A stretch of DNA of 64,000 nucleotides. Origin: Margaritispora aquatica. Lineage: Eukaryota > Ascomycota > Leotiomycetes > Helotiales > Discinellaceae. The DNA lies in contig VJWN01000007.1 of NCBI GenBank assembly GCA_007644065.1, forward strand, positions 620,001 through 684,000. Direction: 5' to 3'. A program made the translations under genes and the position numbers. This document shows positions 11,407 through 22,835 of this stretch, one piece after another (position 1 is the stretch's first letter; every line of letters starts with the position of its first letter). Under the pieces are notes generated by a model. That model ran no database searches and was not told where the DNA came from. It saw only the letters and a program-made list of their open reading frames with translations.

Positions 11407-12366
11407 AAAACTGCAACCGGCACTCCACAGTCACATCTCATCTCCAATACATAAGATGTTAATATAAAACTGCCACAAATGCCACCGCTCATAACATTAA
11501 GGTCACTAACGTTCATTTCTCACACATTCTCTAGTTATTTGCGGTTCATTGACAAGATTGCCTGACAAGCCATAAGAATGATCCTGCGTTTTTGCACCAG
11601 GGCAAACTCACACTCGATCTTGCAAAGGTCGTCTATCGTGGACATTTCTTGCGAGTCAAAGTAGGATCTGATCTACTTTTCTTTCTGTGTAAAGCAAACG
11701 ATGCGTCTTTCCATGCGATGTCGGAGGAAAGCGAATCTAAAATGCTAACAAGTGGATTTGATCATCAGAGAAAACTCACCGAACATTAGAAATGATCAAC
11801 AAGCTAGCGACCTGTTTCCAGATTCATGCCGGACATTAAAAGTCTAGCTTGCTTGTGACGCCACAAGCAGGGATTCTCCACGACACCACAAAGAAAGTTT
11901 GATATCAAGCCAACTCCAGCCCCCAGAAAGTACTCCGGAAAGAAGCATCCAGACGAAGCTCACAAATACCCCGCCACACGTGCCAAGGCGGGGTGCTGGA
12001 GTTTTCGGGACAGCAGCAAGCGAGTTCGGAGTGCATGACATCGCTTTGGCTTACACACTATCCACATATCAAACATTCCCAAGCATCTGGTTGCTGGATA
12101 AATCGACCCCGACCCGACGGACAGGAGAGTCAGCTTGGCAGCTTCGAGGATACCAAGTATAGATGTGGAGGAGCCATTTTGGTTGAGGATACCGAGAGTG
12201 GGGTAACCGATCGCTCAGGCATATCACATGACATACCCCCCTTTCTAAGACACAATGACATTCCAAACTGGTATATGTACTCACCATTCCCTATTTTGAG
12301 TAATGCTCTGGTCCTCATTTCCATATGGAAGATATTCTCGGTGCAAATAACAGAACTACCACCAAA
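11407..12366. other. intergenic, promoter side of the oxidoreductase
   Basis: No supportable gene. Short overlapping frames on both strands (11844-12287) are mutually shadowing and have no recognisable domain. An in-frame ATG at 12325 could extend the following oxidoreductase by 14 residues. Confidence 0.4.
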
Positions 12367-13708
12367 ATGAAGCGTTACGCTATTGTAGGCCTTGGAGGCC
12401 GGAGCAGCTTTTTCTACTCAGCACTCGCCAAAGACTTCCTCTCCACCTCCGTGATAGTTGGTCTTTGTGACACCAACCAAACTCGCATGGATGTCGCAAA
12501 TGAAAACCTCAAAGGCCTTTCATACCCAACAGCGCCAATACCAACTTACAAAGCGCAAGATTTCGAAAAGATGATCAAGGAGACAAAGCCTGATGAGGTG
12601 ATCATCACAACTATGGATCGTACACATGACATCTATATCATCAAGACGCTAGAGCTGGGATGTAACGTGATCACTGAGAAGCCAATGACAATTGATGAAG
12701 TGAGGTGTAAGGCTATTATTGATGCTGTGGAGAGGACCGGAAAGAAGGTTAGAGTGACATTCAACTATCGATATGCACCGCATAATACCAAGGTGTTCGA
12801 GCTACTAGGTATGTTGCAACTTCTAATATATCAAGAATTTATGCTCATTGAAAATAGGCGAGGGTGCAATTGGTCAAGTCAACTCAATTCACTTCGAATG
12901 GGCACTGAACACAAGCCACGGCGCCGATTACTTCCGTCGCTGGCACCGTGACAAACGTAACGCAGGTGGATTACTTGTCCACAAATCAACCCACCACTTC
13001 GATCTGATCAACTTCTGGCTCCGCTCACACCCAATCTCTGTGGTTGCCCAGGGTGGATTGATGTTTTACGGACGAGAAAATGCAGAGAAGCGAGGCGTGA
13101 CTGACTTTTACACCCGTGCTCATGGCAGCGAGGTTGCGAAGAAAGATCCATTTGCCCTACATATGGAGGAGCACGAGCAGCTGAAGAGGATGTACTTGGA
13201 TGCCGAGCATGAAGACTCTTATTATAGAGATCAGAGCGTGTTTGGTGATGGAATCAGCATTGAGGACACCATGGGAGTGTTGGTTAAATATGCAAGTGGC
13301 ACGATCTTGACATACAGCTTAGTGGCTTATGCTCCTTGGGAGGGATTCCGAGTCGTGTTCAACGGGTCGAAGGGTCGATTGGAGCTGGATGTCGTGGAGC
13401 AGAGTTATGTGAACAGTGGTGGCGAGCAAGGAGCCGAGGGTGCTTTGGAGAAGTGCACAGTGACTTTGAGACCGCTGTTTGAGAAGCCAAGGGAGATTGA
13501 AGTTGAGAGTGGTGCGGGAGGACATGGTGGTGGTGATCCAGTTCTGCTGAATGATATCTTTGGAGATGGTAGTGTGGATGATAGATTTGGACGGGCTGCC
13601 AACCATATCGATGGCGCGAGGAGTATATTGACTGGTATTGCGGCAAACAGGTCGTTGAGAACTGAGGGCGTGGTTTGGGTCAAAGATATTCTAGATCTGA
13701 AAGACTAG
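12367..13708 (+). CDS. Gfo/Idh/MocA-family oxidoreductase
   Basis: A NAD(P)-dependent dehydrogenase of the glucose-fructose oxidoreductase/inositol dehydrogenase family, probably cytosolic and acting on a sugar or cyclitol. Exons 12367-12808 and 12858-13708 give about 430 residues. The N-terminal Rossmann start is KRYAIVGLGGRSSFFY. The EKP motif (ITEKPMT), which contacts the nicotinamide and substrate, is near residue 108. The C-terminal alpha/beta domain carries the HKSTHHFDLINFWL segment typical of the subgroup. The ATG at 12367 places the GxGG loop where the family has it; the upstream ATG at 12325 would add a 14-residue tail. The gene looks intact. Confidence 0.88.
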
Positions 13709-13908
13709 AGAAAGCATGGAAAAGCATGTATATAAAATTCATGATGCAAAAGAGATCTCTCCCTCCAGGACCTCAATATGAATGCAATAATAAATTCCCG
13801 GCGCGTTAAAGAGTATTGCTGAAGTATGTACTCAGCATGTGCTCACAAAATGGCTTTGTCTGCAGAACCCTCAAGCCTCCAAATCGCGGCTCCTCATTCA
13901 AATGCCCT

Positions 13909-14368
13909 TTAATGCTCATCCCTAGCCACGCTATACTTCCACACAAACCTTGGACCCTCTGGTGTTCTCGGCCCAGCAGCATCATGCTTCGCAGCAATCT
14001 CCGCGCTCTTCTTCAACAACTCCTCCTCGAGCTTCGCCTCCTCAACACTGCGCTCCTTCGCCGCTTCGACGTCCTTCTCCATACACTCCTTTAAGTTCTC
14101 CATGGCAACGGTCAAAGCGGGGAATCTTGTCTCGACATCTGCGGGCAGATTCAGGGGGCCGGGCATGGTCTTCTTGATGCTGCGCTTCATCTTGGAGTCG
14201 CTGATAAAGGCTTGCACTGAGTGGAAGGTTAGTTTGTTGGGTTTTAGGATGGGAGAAGGGAGGAGAGGGAATGAATGGAGGGGACGTACGTTTGACTGTT
14301 GGGCGTGAATCGACGAAATTGAAATCTTCGAGCTTTTCGCCAGCGGGGTATTGGAAGTTGTCGTCCAT
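13909..14368 (-). CDS. small charged protein of unknown function, 128 aa
   Basis: Two exons, 14290-14368 and 13909-14216, joined in phase 1. The product starts MDDNFQYPAGEKLEDF, has a basic patch (SKMKRSIKKTMPGP), then a long charged segment likely to form a helix or coiled coil (about residues 60-100), and ends in VWKYSVARDEH. No known domain was recognised and no signal or membrane segment is seen. It converges on the oxidoreductase, with about 200 bp between the two stops. The composition and clean intron argue for a real gene. Confidence 0.65.
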
Positions 14369-14775
14369 CTTGATTGAGCCTCTGTTGAGTGGAGAGTTTG
14401 TTTATCTTACACAAAGATATGGTGTGGCAGTTTAAGTTGTGATTTATTTGTAGTTCGATGTTGGAATCTGACGGGAAGTAAACAATGTTGAGCATAAATA
14501 TAGAAACCTGGCGAAACTGAATCCACTGATTTGGTGATTTCGTTTAGCTCAAATGTTATTATGTTTGTTTCTCCAGCAACCCTACCCGAACAATCATATA
14601 ATTGAGAATTCATCTCTACACGCCAGAAATCATCATCTTCAGTAACCCTATAGCTTTCCTGTTACAATTTAGAAGTTGCAGAAAGCCAAAGGTGCATTCC
14701 CTTCGGTCAACCTCAGCGACTTAACACAGTAGATTATCTCTAAATTATCTCAAGAAAGATCTCGGTCTCATCAAA

Positions 14776-15478
14776 GAAAGCTTTAAAAATAAAGTCACAT
14801 TTCCGGAAGCCGATGCCATTGCATAGGCTTTGATAATCGATTTGTTTTACCGCGATGAAGCTTACAAGTTCAAGCCTGAGACAATGCTTCAAAATCAAGA
14901 GAAGAAGCAAAAGATGCTAATAGTTGTATGTATCGCGATTGATTTAGCAGAGAAATATTCTATTTCCGCTTTTGCAGATCAAATGATGGGTATGGTCATC
15001 GAGAACTACAGAGTTCGCAAGAAATACCCAGGAAGAGAGATGTGCGAAGTTGCTTATACTCACACCGCTCCTGGACACAATTTCCAAGTTCCAGCAAGAC
15101 TCCCACGGCGTTTTTGGCCTCGATGCCATCAATATTGGTTACAGTCATACGGGTCCAGGATCTAAGCTTCGCCTTCTATTGGCTAGACAGAGTGCACGGA
15201 GGATACTATTCAGAGCTAGAGATATTCTGTGGGAAAAGACCTTACAAGGCAAAGCGACGGCAGCTCATCCTGATCTCGCTCTGGATATTCTGCCTATCAT
15301 TCACGCGTTTGCTTTGGATGACCTTCAAGATAATGGTAATATTTGGAACGCGTGTGATTACCACCAACACGATAGCGGTATTGACTGTCCTTCTTACAAA
15401 GACACAAAGATGAAGGCAAAGCAGAAGGCAAAGAAAGTGGAAGCTAGACTTTTAGATATTCTTCCAACACCATATTAA
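14776..15478 (+). pseudogene. BTB/POZ paralogue, broken and possibly chimeric
   Basis: The C-terminal half of a BTB-type protein like those at 16, 22, 23.5 and 25 kb. The first block (VTFPEADAIA) meets a TAG at 14824-14826 exactly where the neighbouring paralogue has Trp (DAWALLIEWIYRD). The frame continues through IDLFYRDEAY, AEKYSISAFADQMM and EVAYTHTAPGHNF. It then has to shift frame for YSHTGPGSKLRLLLARQ and the family tail CDYHQHDSGIDCPSY. The Y-x-HT-x-PG segment appears twice in different frames, as if two paralogues had been joined. The N-terminal BTB strand and helix block is missing upstream. Confidence 0.75.
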
Positions 15479-15940
15479 GGTACTAATCTTGAGATTGTTG
15501 AGCGACGCAAAATTCACGGTATAGATTCAAAATGATGTAAATTAATTTCTGCTACTTGAAGGAAACAGACATCATGGCGTCTGTTGTCAGATCGAACAAG
15601 GTTACCAGGGCTTCAATAGAAGTAAATCTTTTAGCAAAACCCAATTCAAAGAAAACAATTGAAAAATCAATGTGCTGTCATGATCAACAACATAAGTCAA
15701 ATAAATATGCGGTGTGATATTAAAATTGAATGCAAGTAATTCTCTCTTATCTGCCAATCCAAGGCCAGCTTTGTTTTTTGGACAAAGTTGACTGAATCGG
15801 GAAAACCGAAATTTTATCCAAATCTTATCGTAATGCGATCAGCCACAAGGAAACTGCCAAACTTCAATCTTTCCCACTGCTTTCAAGTATCTCAATAACT
15901 TCGATTATCAATAAATGACAGCGCAAATCACAATTAGCTG

Positions 15941-16816
15941 ATGAGCAATGGCAGCTATGGCTTCCACGCAGAAGAAGGAGGTGGATTTGGTATCCAGCGG
16001 TGGCCACGTCTTCGAGTGAGCGATTCCTCTTCCGTTCTCAGGATTGAAGTTGCTGATTATCCCATAAGCTTGTTTGGAGAAGACATGGTGACAATTGAAG
16101 TTGGTTCAGGAGGCAATGCTAAAAGATTCATGGTCCAGTATGCACTCTCTTAGTCACAGCTATTATGGATTTCAAGGAGCTCGCTGACTCGTGAGCCTGT
16201 AGTAAGAAACTGCTGTGTAAGAAGGCTGCATACTTCGACAAGATGTTCAACGGAGCTTTCAAGGAAGGAGTTGAGCAGAAAGTAACATTCCCGGAAGACG
16301 ACATCGACGCTTGGGCACTTCTGATTGAATGGATTTATCGAGACAAAGACTTTGGCCAAACAATTCACTGCGAAAACGATCGCTAGACTAGATAGTGAAT
16401 CACCCAAACTATTCAAAGTTGTTTGCCTCGCTGAAAAATACTTGATCGAGGAGCTTGCTGACTACTACATGGATACGATAGTTCGAAACCATAAAGACTT
16501 CAATTTGTCGCCACCACTTAAGGTTTTTAAAATCGGTTATTTGCATTCAGCACAAGGATCAAAAGTGAGACTTTATTTTTCACGCCTAGCAGCATTCTTC
16601 TATCTCCAGCCTAAGCACAAAGCAAGCCATACATGCTTGCGAACGATTATGCTGTCTCAGCCTGATCTAGCTCTCGAGACTCTTGACGCCATCTCTCAGC
16701 ACGCACCAACCAACAAGCACGTAAAAATGAAAAATCCTAACCTTGCACCAATTTGTGACTACCATCAACACGCTGCGGATGTCCCATGCCCATATGCCAA
16801 GACAGCGAGCACCTGA
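15941..16816 (+). pseudogene. BTB/POZ paralogue with a single frameshift
   Basis: The GEDMVTIEVGSGG strand and the KRFMVHKKLLCKKAAYFDKM helix of the BTB fold are restored by splicing an intron at about 16141-16203. Reading continues to LLIEWIYRDKDF (about 16345). A one-base shift somewhere in 16345-16385 is then needed to reach LAEKYLIEELADYYMD, YLHSAQGSKVRLYF and the tail CDYHQHAADVPCPY. No GT donor lies in the stretch where an intron would have to start. The exact N-terminus is uncertain: an alternative frame from an ATG near 15950 followed by a short intron is also possible. If the shift is a sequencing error, this would be an intact gene of about 255 residues. Confidence 0.7.
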
Positions 16817-17424
16817 TTGAGGAAGTAGAAGTGTTAGGAACACATTTTCTACTACAATACCAAAAGTGGTAAGCACGACCTACTTACAAATAGACTGAAT
16901 ACTGAGAAATAACGACGGATAGATACTATACACCGAAGTATCAAACACGTTCAGAGAGGCGTGATCTTGAGGGAGTTGAGGGGTGGGCTGGATGAAAAAC
17001 TCGCAGACGTCAATGACACAGAAAAATGCCGCTATATTTGCGCATCTACTTGGCCAGAGATGCACGACAGAACAAAAGCAGAGAATCACGAGGGCATAAA
17101 AGTGCCATTTGGGAACAGACATGCAGATGAAGGCACTTACTCAATTAAGAGGAATGGTTTCATAAAAAAGAGTATTTTCTCTTCTTTGTATGTGGTCTAT
17201 TTATGAACTCCTGCAATGAATGTCCTCCCATCAAATAAATGAAATGATCTTACATCCCTCAAAAGTCGCTGACAAAGTGTATCTCTCTAAATGCAGCAAG
17301 TCTAGTTCCCAGTCTATCCCACCATATGCTCCAAAATGCCGTCATAAATCATACAAGTCCATTCAAAATAACATCTGAATTACTCGACCTCGTTTGTCAC
17401 CTGCCTATCGTTCCTGAGAGCAGA
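16817..17424. other. intergenic between BTB relic and MFS transporter
   Basis: There is an 80-codon minus-strand ATG frame (16880-17122) with a hydrophobic start and no similarity I recognise. I do not treat it as a gene. Nothing else is supported. Confidence 0.4.
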
Positions 17425-19152
17425 TCACACGAAAGGGGCAGGATACAGCCCCGTCTTCTCCTTCTGCTCATCTCCACCCAGCTGAGTCTTAGCAAGTTTG
17501 CTCCTCTCTCTCAATAAATGTCCCCATTTGAACATTACAAACGGAATAAATGTCAATGCCGTTCCCGCCAGGGCGAGTATCAACCCCGCATACTGACTGC
17601 CAACATTGTGAAAGAACTGCGACGCGAACAACGGCGCCACACCACCAAGTGTATTCCGCATCAGTCCCTGTCCCGCAATCGCAGACGACGAGTTCTCGCC
17701 ATAGCAATCTGACGTGAAGCTATACGTACTCTCGAAGATGAAGAAGATCCCAATAGCAATAGGGGCCAGTGCGATGGTCGGTGCGATCCAAGGCAAGTAT
17801 CCATATTGTGTGAAGGAGTAGATAAAGAGTCCGATAGGCAGACATGCACTTCCCCACATGGCGCCGTAGAGGCGGCTCTCGGGCAGGATCTTGCGATCTC
17901 TCGCTTTCATGATCTGTTTGTATTTCCTGATCTGCAAGAAATTGGCAGCGAAGCCGATGGTGACGCCAATGCAGAGGGAGATGTAAGGCAAGCCGGAAAT
18001 GCCAACAGACCAGCCACGCTTCTCAGTGAATGTAATAGGAATCACGGACAGGAAGAGGAACGTCACGAACCAGGCGAAGGCGATCCAGAGGCCGAACGCG
18101 AAGACGACAGGCTCGGTAGCAAGCATGTGCACTGCTTTGACGGAGGAGCTGTGTAGCATTTCCTTGATGTTCTTGGCTTCGAGGTCCATCTTCGCTTTGT
18201 ACCTCTCGTCCCCGGTTGCTTCTCTGAGAGCTTTGGCTCGCTTATGTAAGGTGACGCCACCGCGAGTCTCGCGGAGAGAGACGAATATAATGAGTAGAAG
18301 CGGGATGTTGGCCAGGCCTTGAATGCCTTCGATCCAGCGCCAGCCGATCGTCTCATCGATGAATCCAGCGTAGATTGGTGCACCTACCGTGCCGAGGATA
18401 GCGACATAGGCGAAGCACGCCATTGGTTCTGCTCGCTGATCTGGACGATAAATATCTGAAAATGTTCCTCCCACGAGAATTGTGCCCACGCAGCCGAAGA
18501 GTCCGGAAAGTGTGCGCATCACGAGAATAGTGGCTATGTTCTTGCCGAGAGCGAGGCCAATGAAGATAATAACGAAGAGCGCGTATGCCCCAACATAGAT
18601 GACTCTACGACCGACAAGCTCACAGAAGGGTGCCAAGAAGAGAGGTGCAATTGCGCAGGCAAAATTGAAGCAAAATAACCCAAGCTGGCCAAGTTCAGTG
18701 GACACGCCGAATTCTTCCACCATGTTGTCAATTCCGGAGCTGTAGGCTGTGGTTGCGAGGCCAATGAAGAGCGTCATGAGGCAGAGCAGAAGAGTGATCC
18801 AGGCTTTACGGCCAGAACTCCAGTTGAAAGGGTCTTCTTTGTCGTCGTCAGTGAACTTGAGGACGATGTACTCCTGGCCGTTCTTGTTGACAACTTCCCA
18901 GAGTGTGAGTGGCATATCGATCTCAACCTCGACTAGTGGTCCTCCTTCTCCATTCTCTGAATCGCTGTCGTGAAGTTTCTGTGCATGCGATCCTCCTATT
19001 ATCCTTCCCTTCCTCGCTTTGGTGCTCATATTCTCTTCCTGATTCGTCTCTGGTAAATTTGATGTCGATTCCACCTTCGAAGCCTCAGGTACTTCTTCCT
19101 CCTTACGTATATCGGGCGTCATTTCTGTATTTTGGTGCTGCTGTATCGACAT
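17425..19152 (-). CDS. MFS transporter, DHA1 drug:H+ antiporter type
   Basis: A proton-driven exporter of the major facilitator superfamily, 12-TMS DHA1 group (the polyamine/multidrug branch), expected in the plasma membrane. It is a single exon of 575 residues from the ATG at 19152; the three codons upstream begin with TTG. A hydrophilic N-tail of about 105 residues precedes the first helix. The pre-TMS1 motif DPFNWSSGRKAW is typical of DHA1. A motif-A-like loop, CELVGRRVIY, follows TMS2, and TMS5 has the motif-C-like GAPIYAGFI. A central loop of about 60 residues separates the two six-helix halves. The gene is intact and sits between broken BTB copies and an F-box-like gene. The substrate cannot be inferred. 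Confidence 0.9.
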   Translation of the reverse strand: MSIQQHQNTEMTPDIRKEEEVPEASKVESTSNLPETNQEENMSTKARKGRIIGGSHAQKLHDSDSENGEGGPLVEVEIDMPLTLWEVVNKNGQEYIVLKFTDDDKEDPFNWSSGRKAWITLLLCLMTLFIGLATTAYSSGIDNMVEEFGVSTELGQLGLFCFNFACAIAPLFLAPFCELVGRRVIYVGAYALFVIIFIGLALGKNIATILVMRTLSGLFGCVGTILVGGTFSDIYRPDQRAEPMACFAYVAILGTVGAPIYAGFIDETIGWRWIEGIQGLANIPLLLIIFVSLRETRGGVTLHKRAKALREATGDERYKAKMDLEAKNIKEMLHSSSVKAVHMLATEPVVFAFGLWIAFAWFVTFLFLSVIPITFTEKRGWSVGISGLPYISLCIGVTIGFAANFLQIRKYKQIMKARDRKILPESRLYGAMWGSACLPIGLFIYSFTQYGYLPWIAPTIALAPIAIGIFFIFESTYSFTSDCYGENSSSAIAGQGLMRNTLGGVAPLFASQFFHNVGSQYAGLILALAGTALTFIPFVMFKWGHLLRERSKLAKTQLGGDEQKEKTGLYPAPFV

Positions 19153-20541
19153 TTTGAACAATCCTTAAGCAAAAAAAGACAGAGCAAAAAGAAGCAGTGG
19201 AAAAGCTACAACCTTTAACCACCATCACGCATAATCCACAATCGGAAATCCATATCTCGTCCCCCTTGCCAACAAGCAAACCCAGCTACAGCACCACTTG
19301 GCACTTCGCTCTGACTGTTTCTACGTAGTATTTCTCATCGTGAAGATGTTGATTCTGTCGTCATGATGGGTAAGACACCGAAATAGGACCGTCGAGGTTG
19401 AGAAAATCTCGCCGAAACTAAGGTATCAGAAGGAAGCGAAGAAAATAGGTGGGAAATACCCATATTTCTGATAGCCACTTGAACTTTGGAGGCTTATTCA
19501 AACCACGCCGTCATAAAAGTAGGTCCACCCGCTGTGGATAGAGTGGATCCAAAAAGACAGTTGGTAAATTCACGTGATATGAACCAAGATCATCATCTCC
19601 ACTTCTCTGGCTCTTGCGAGAAGAAAGAGAGGTTAGGGTGGTTGCTAAGAGGAAATATTGCATAAAATTACGTCTTACATGATTCCAAGCTATACTCGGG
19701 TATTTTCAACACTTGTTGTCACAATCTCGAGTTGACAGTCAGCTGAAGTTGAGTGAGGTGAGGTTGAAAAAAGAGGCGAGAGGAAGATTTCCCGAGCCGA
19801 CGCTAGTCTTAATCCCGGTCGGGCGGCTGAAGCGGCGGCTTGATGCCGGAACCAAGTGGGACCAAGTGGAGCTTCTTGACATCAAAAGATAACATGTGGC
19901 AACTTCGAGGCTCTGGAGAAAACTACAATGCAACATCAGCCAACCACCCATACCGACATGCTCACGACCACATCTACCAATATCAAATTGAACGGTCTAT
20001 ATACCACTTTTCAGGCTAAACGGCTTAAATGCGAGATTGTATCGAAACAAACACTCGTCTTAAAAGACAGCACATTGATATCCATTAGACGGATATAGTG
20101 AGATGAGCCGCACAAGGACAGTTGTCAAACTTGACTCGTGTTTGGTATTTGCACATCTAACCGATGCAGAGATACTTAATAAGCAAACATAATCCCGTAA
20201 TCCTATCCTTCCAAACCCGCAAAGCAGAGACAGAATGCTATACAAATAGCAAACGCCAAATCCGGTCCAACCTCGTGCATGTCAAGCTATCATCAAACAT
20301 CCTCTAGCTTTGGTACTAATTTGTCGATCTTCTTCAGCCTCCAATATGCCCTTTCTCGCGATCTCTGCTGACTTCTCCACGGGCATTGAATTCCCGTATC
20401 GTTCTGGCTTGGCTCGGCAAAATCCGTGTGTCGTGCAAACTGCGTGTATCTCCTCGACTCAAGGAGCCGAACGCATACACTGGAGGCTTCAGTATCCCAC
20501 AATACCATGAATTGGTCTCTCATGTACCACCAAACACACAA
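19153..20541. other. intergenic, MFS promoter side
   Basis: About 1.4 kb without a supportable gene. A minus-strand frame at 20293-20541 lies directly after the stop of the next gene. It could be an extra 3' exon of that gene, since an AG acceptor gives an in-frame continuation ending LKKIDKLVPKLEDV, but the required donor (GTGATT) is weak. Confidence 0.35.
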
Positions 20542-21371
20542 TCACCTCCGATTGCAAGACTTGCTGTCTCTCTCCACAACAGTATTCACGTCCCTTGGCT
20601 GGAAGACTCTCATGTCATATCTCCCGCTCCCCTTCCTCACATTAACTGGCTTCGCTAATCTGGTCTCAAATCTGTTCATCGCATTGTTGTTGAACCACAT
20701 CTTCCAGAGTTTGCGCCCAAACGCACCCCTCCTTGGGTGATGAGTCCAGAAGTTCGACGTTTGTTTCCTAGGTTTCTCAGACCCGTGATAACCTTTTATT
20801 TCAGTCAATAAGTGCTCCCATGTCCCTTATCAAAGACAGGGTACAGTATGTAAGTACTCACATCTTCCGTTGTGTCCCCTCTTCCTTTTAGTGAACTTCC
20901 CACAGGTCCCACAATACCTCAATCCACCACCAATCCATGAATTGAGTCGATAATGTAACCGACTCCTTCTAGAGAAGCATTCACAATGATTCGGACTGCC
21001 ATATCTCGACGTCCTACATCTCTTCATCGGTGGCGTTTTGCGTCCACATCTCTCATTCTGCGCACGTAGCGTTTCATAGGACAGCGCGTGGCATTGCTGC
21101 TTGTGCATGTACCGCGCTGTCCAGTCTTTGCCCACTTCCTGACCGCAAAGAGGTCCAAAATCTTCAGTCTCAAGGTCTATTTTCTTGCTGAGGTCTGCTG
21201 GCGTCAGGTTGTAGAAGTATTTGCTATTTAGTATTAATGTAAGTTTGAGAAAGGTTTGGTGACAGTTGCATACCATGTGAGGCGAAGACAAGTAAGGTCA
21301 TTTGTTGAGCATTGATCAAATATAAGAGATTGAATCTCTGGTGGGAAAGCATTGAAGAGTGTGAAAGACAT
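20542..21371 (-). CDS. F-box-like protein with Cys-rich, basic C-terminus
   Basis: Exons 21274-21371, 20862-21223 and 20542-20792 give about 236 residues. The N-terminus MSFTLFNAFPPEIQSLIFDQ, followed by NDLTCLRLTCKYFYNL, matches the fungal F-box pattern (LP-E-hydrophobic-x2-I, then L-R-x-T-C-K-x-F). The protein would therefore be expected to bind Skp1 in an SCF ubiquitin ligase. The rest is basic and Cys-rich (CGQEVGKDW, CRTSRYGSPNHCECF, RYCGTCGKFTKRKRGHNGRC) and may bind a metal or nucleic acid; that is inference. Splice phases agree. Many fungal F-box proteins of this short type have unknown targets. Confidence 0.7.
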
Positions 21372-21942
21372 TGTGATGAGTATGAGGTTGTCTAGTGACA
21401 ATTGAATTTGCAATTGCTTTGAAGATGCTTTCTCTGCTTGATTGATACTCTTTACATGAAGAGGAGACAGCTTCTTAAGTACAGAACACGACAATAAAAA
21501 AAGGAGAACCCAGCACGTAATTGACACGCTATCACGAGATATTTCAGGCAGAAGCTGTGAGCCTTACCTGTTTGGATTCGAGGTGGATTGAAGGAGGAGT
21601 GTCATGTGGTGCGAGAATTAGGCAGCAGTCACCTGATGCTGTATTTTTAGATTATGGGGCATGGCAGAGTAGCGGGAGTGGCGGCCAATGATGTTGATGA
21701 GTGAAATAAGCGAGGACCCATTTTCGATATCCTTTCCTCTCATCCTCACTTTATTCACAACTTAGACTGAAAGGAGAGGATAATTCGAAACCACAAGAAC
21801 TAATATTTTTATAGTCAAAGGTGACGAGTATGGAATGATTTGAAGTCCAACGCAAGCAAGTCATGCCCGACCTCGACTCCTCCTTCCACGGCTTATGAAG
21901 GTGACATTGGAGATTTCAATCCCACGCAATTCGAGTCAAAGC
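21372..21942. other. intergenic between F-box-like gene and BTB gene
   Basis: No gene seen. It presumably contains the promoter of the F-box-like gene and the terminator of the downstream BTB gene, which lies on the same strand. Confidence 0.4.
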
Positions 21943-22835
21943 TCAAACGTAAGGACACTTAACCTCGTCTCCATGCTCATGATAATCACACCTAGGATTC
22001 AAACTCGGATGCTCACCATCATGTCGTAAACCACCAACGATATGGAAGAAGTCCCTCGCCAAATCTGGATGCTTCATCGCCAACGCATGCAGCATATCAG
22101 GGCTATAGTTCCTACCTGCCTTCTCGTGATCATGCAGGGTGTACAACGTGAAGCAGCGCGCCAGGTACAGACGCATCTTGCTTCCTTTCTTGGTGTGTGT
22201 GTATGCGTCGTCAATGACTTGGAGGTTGGGCGACGTCTTGAACTTCTGCGAGATGGAGAGGATTCGATCCATGAGTTGGTCGGGGAGCATGCGCACGTTG
22301 TGCGTGTCGGCGAAGTAATAGAGGTCGAGGAGAGCGGCCATGACGGGTTCTGTTTCTTTCATGGTGCTACCAGTGGTGACGCAGATGTCGTTGGTGTAGA
22401 TCCAATCCTGGATGAGAGGTCAGTATTTCTGCAAGTCCTCCTGATATACGACAAGTCAACCAGCAACGCAAGTCTCCCAAGGATTTTTCTCATTGCAGAA
22501 GGTTGTGGTCTGCAAGTGCAACTTACCAAGAACAACTCGAAAGTCTCAGGCTTGTCATCTGGAAGCGTGATGAGCTCACCGACGCCCACGCCAGTGGGGA
22601 AGGTAGAGCTGAAGAAGTTGTCAAAAACAGGGACTTTGTGGACTAGCAGTTTCTTATGGACCACGAAGCTCTCCGCATCGGTAGTGCCGACTTTGAAAGT
22701 TACGATCTTTGCTCCCAAGAGACTGTGCGAAATGAGAGTTAGAATTGGCTTCTGCGCAGAAATGAAGTTCTCGGGGGTTGCAACGTACTGGCTAACGCCA
22801 CTATTGTGCGCTTGATGCGCGCGATGTTCAAGCAT
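21943..22835 (-). CDS. BTB/POZ domain protein (intact paralogue 1)
   Basis: Exons 22527-22835 and 21943-22407, joined in phase 0 over a 119-nt intron, give 257 residues. The BTB fold is seen in IVTFKVGTTDAESFVVHKKL (first strands and helix), VFDNFFSSTF, the DDKPETFELFLDWIYTND helix-strand block and LLDLYYFADTHNVRMLPDQL. Family members further share YTHTKKGSKMRLYLARC and the C-terminal CDYHEHGDEVKCPYV, which here ends the protein. BTB proteins generally dimerise and recruit Cullin-3 ligases or transcription complexes; which applies here is unknown. There is no BACK, Kelch or MATH domain. It is antisense to a long spurious frame at 22042-22815. Confidence 0.82.

Noticed and set aside
16880..17122. 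80-aa hydrophobic minus-strand protein
   Set aside because: ATG-initiated but with no family resemblance, intron or conserved feature; expected by chance in this length of sequence.
17806..18322. two plus-strand frames of over 100 codons
   Set aside because: Antisense shadows of the MFS transporter gene.
19153..19161. three extra N-terminal codons of the MFS gene
   Set aside because: First codon is TTG; the ATG at 19152 is used.
22042..22815. 257-codon plus-strand frame
   Set aside because: Antisense of the BTB gene 21943-22835 including its intron; no domain.
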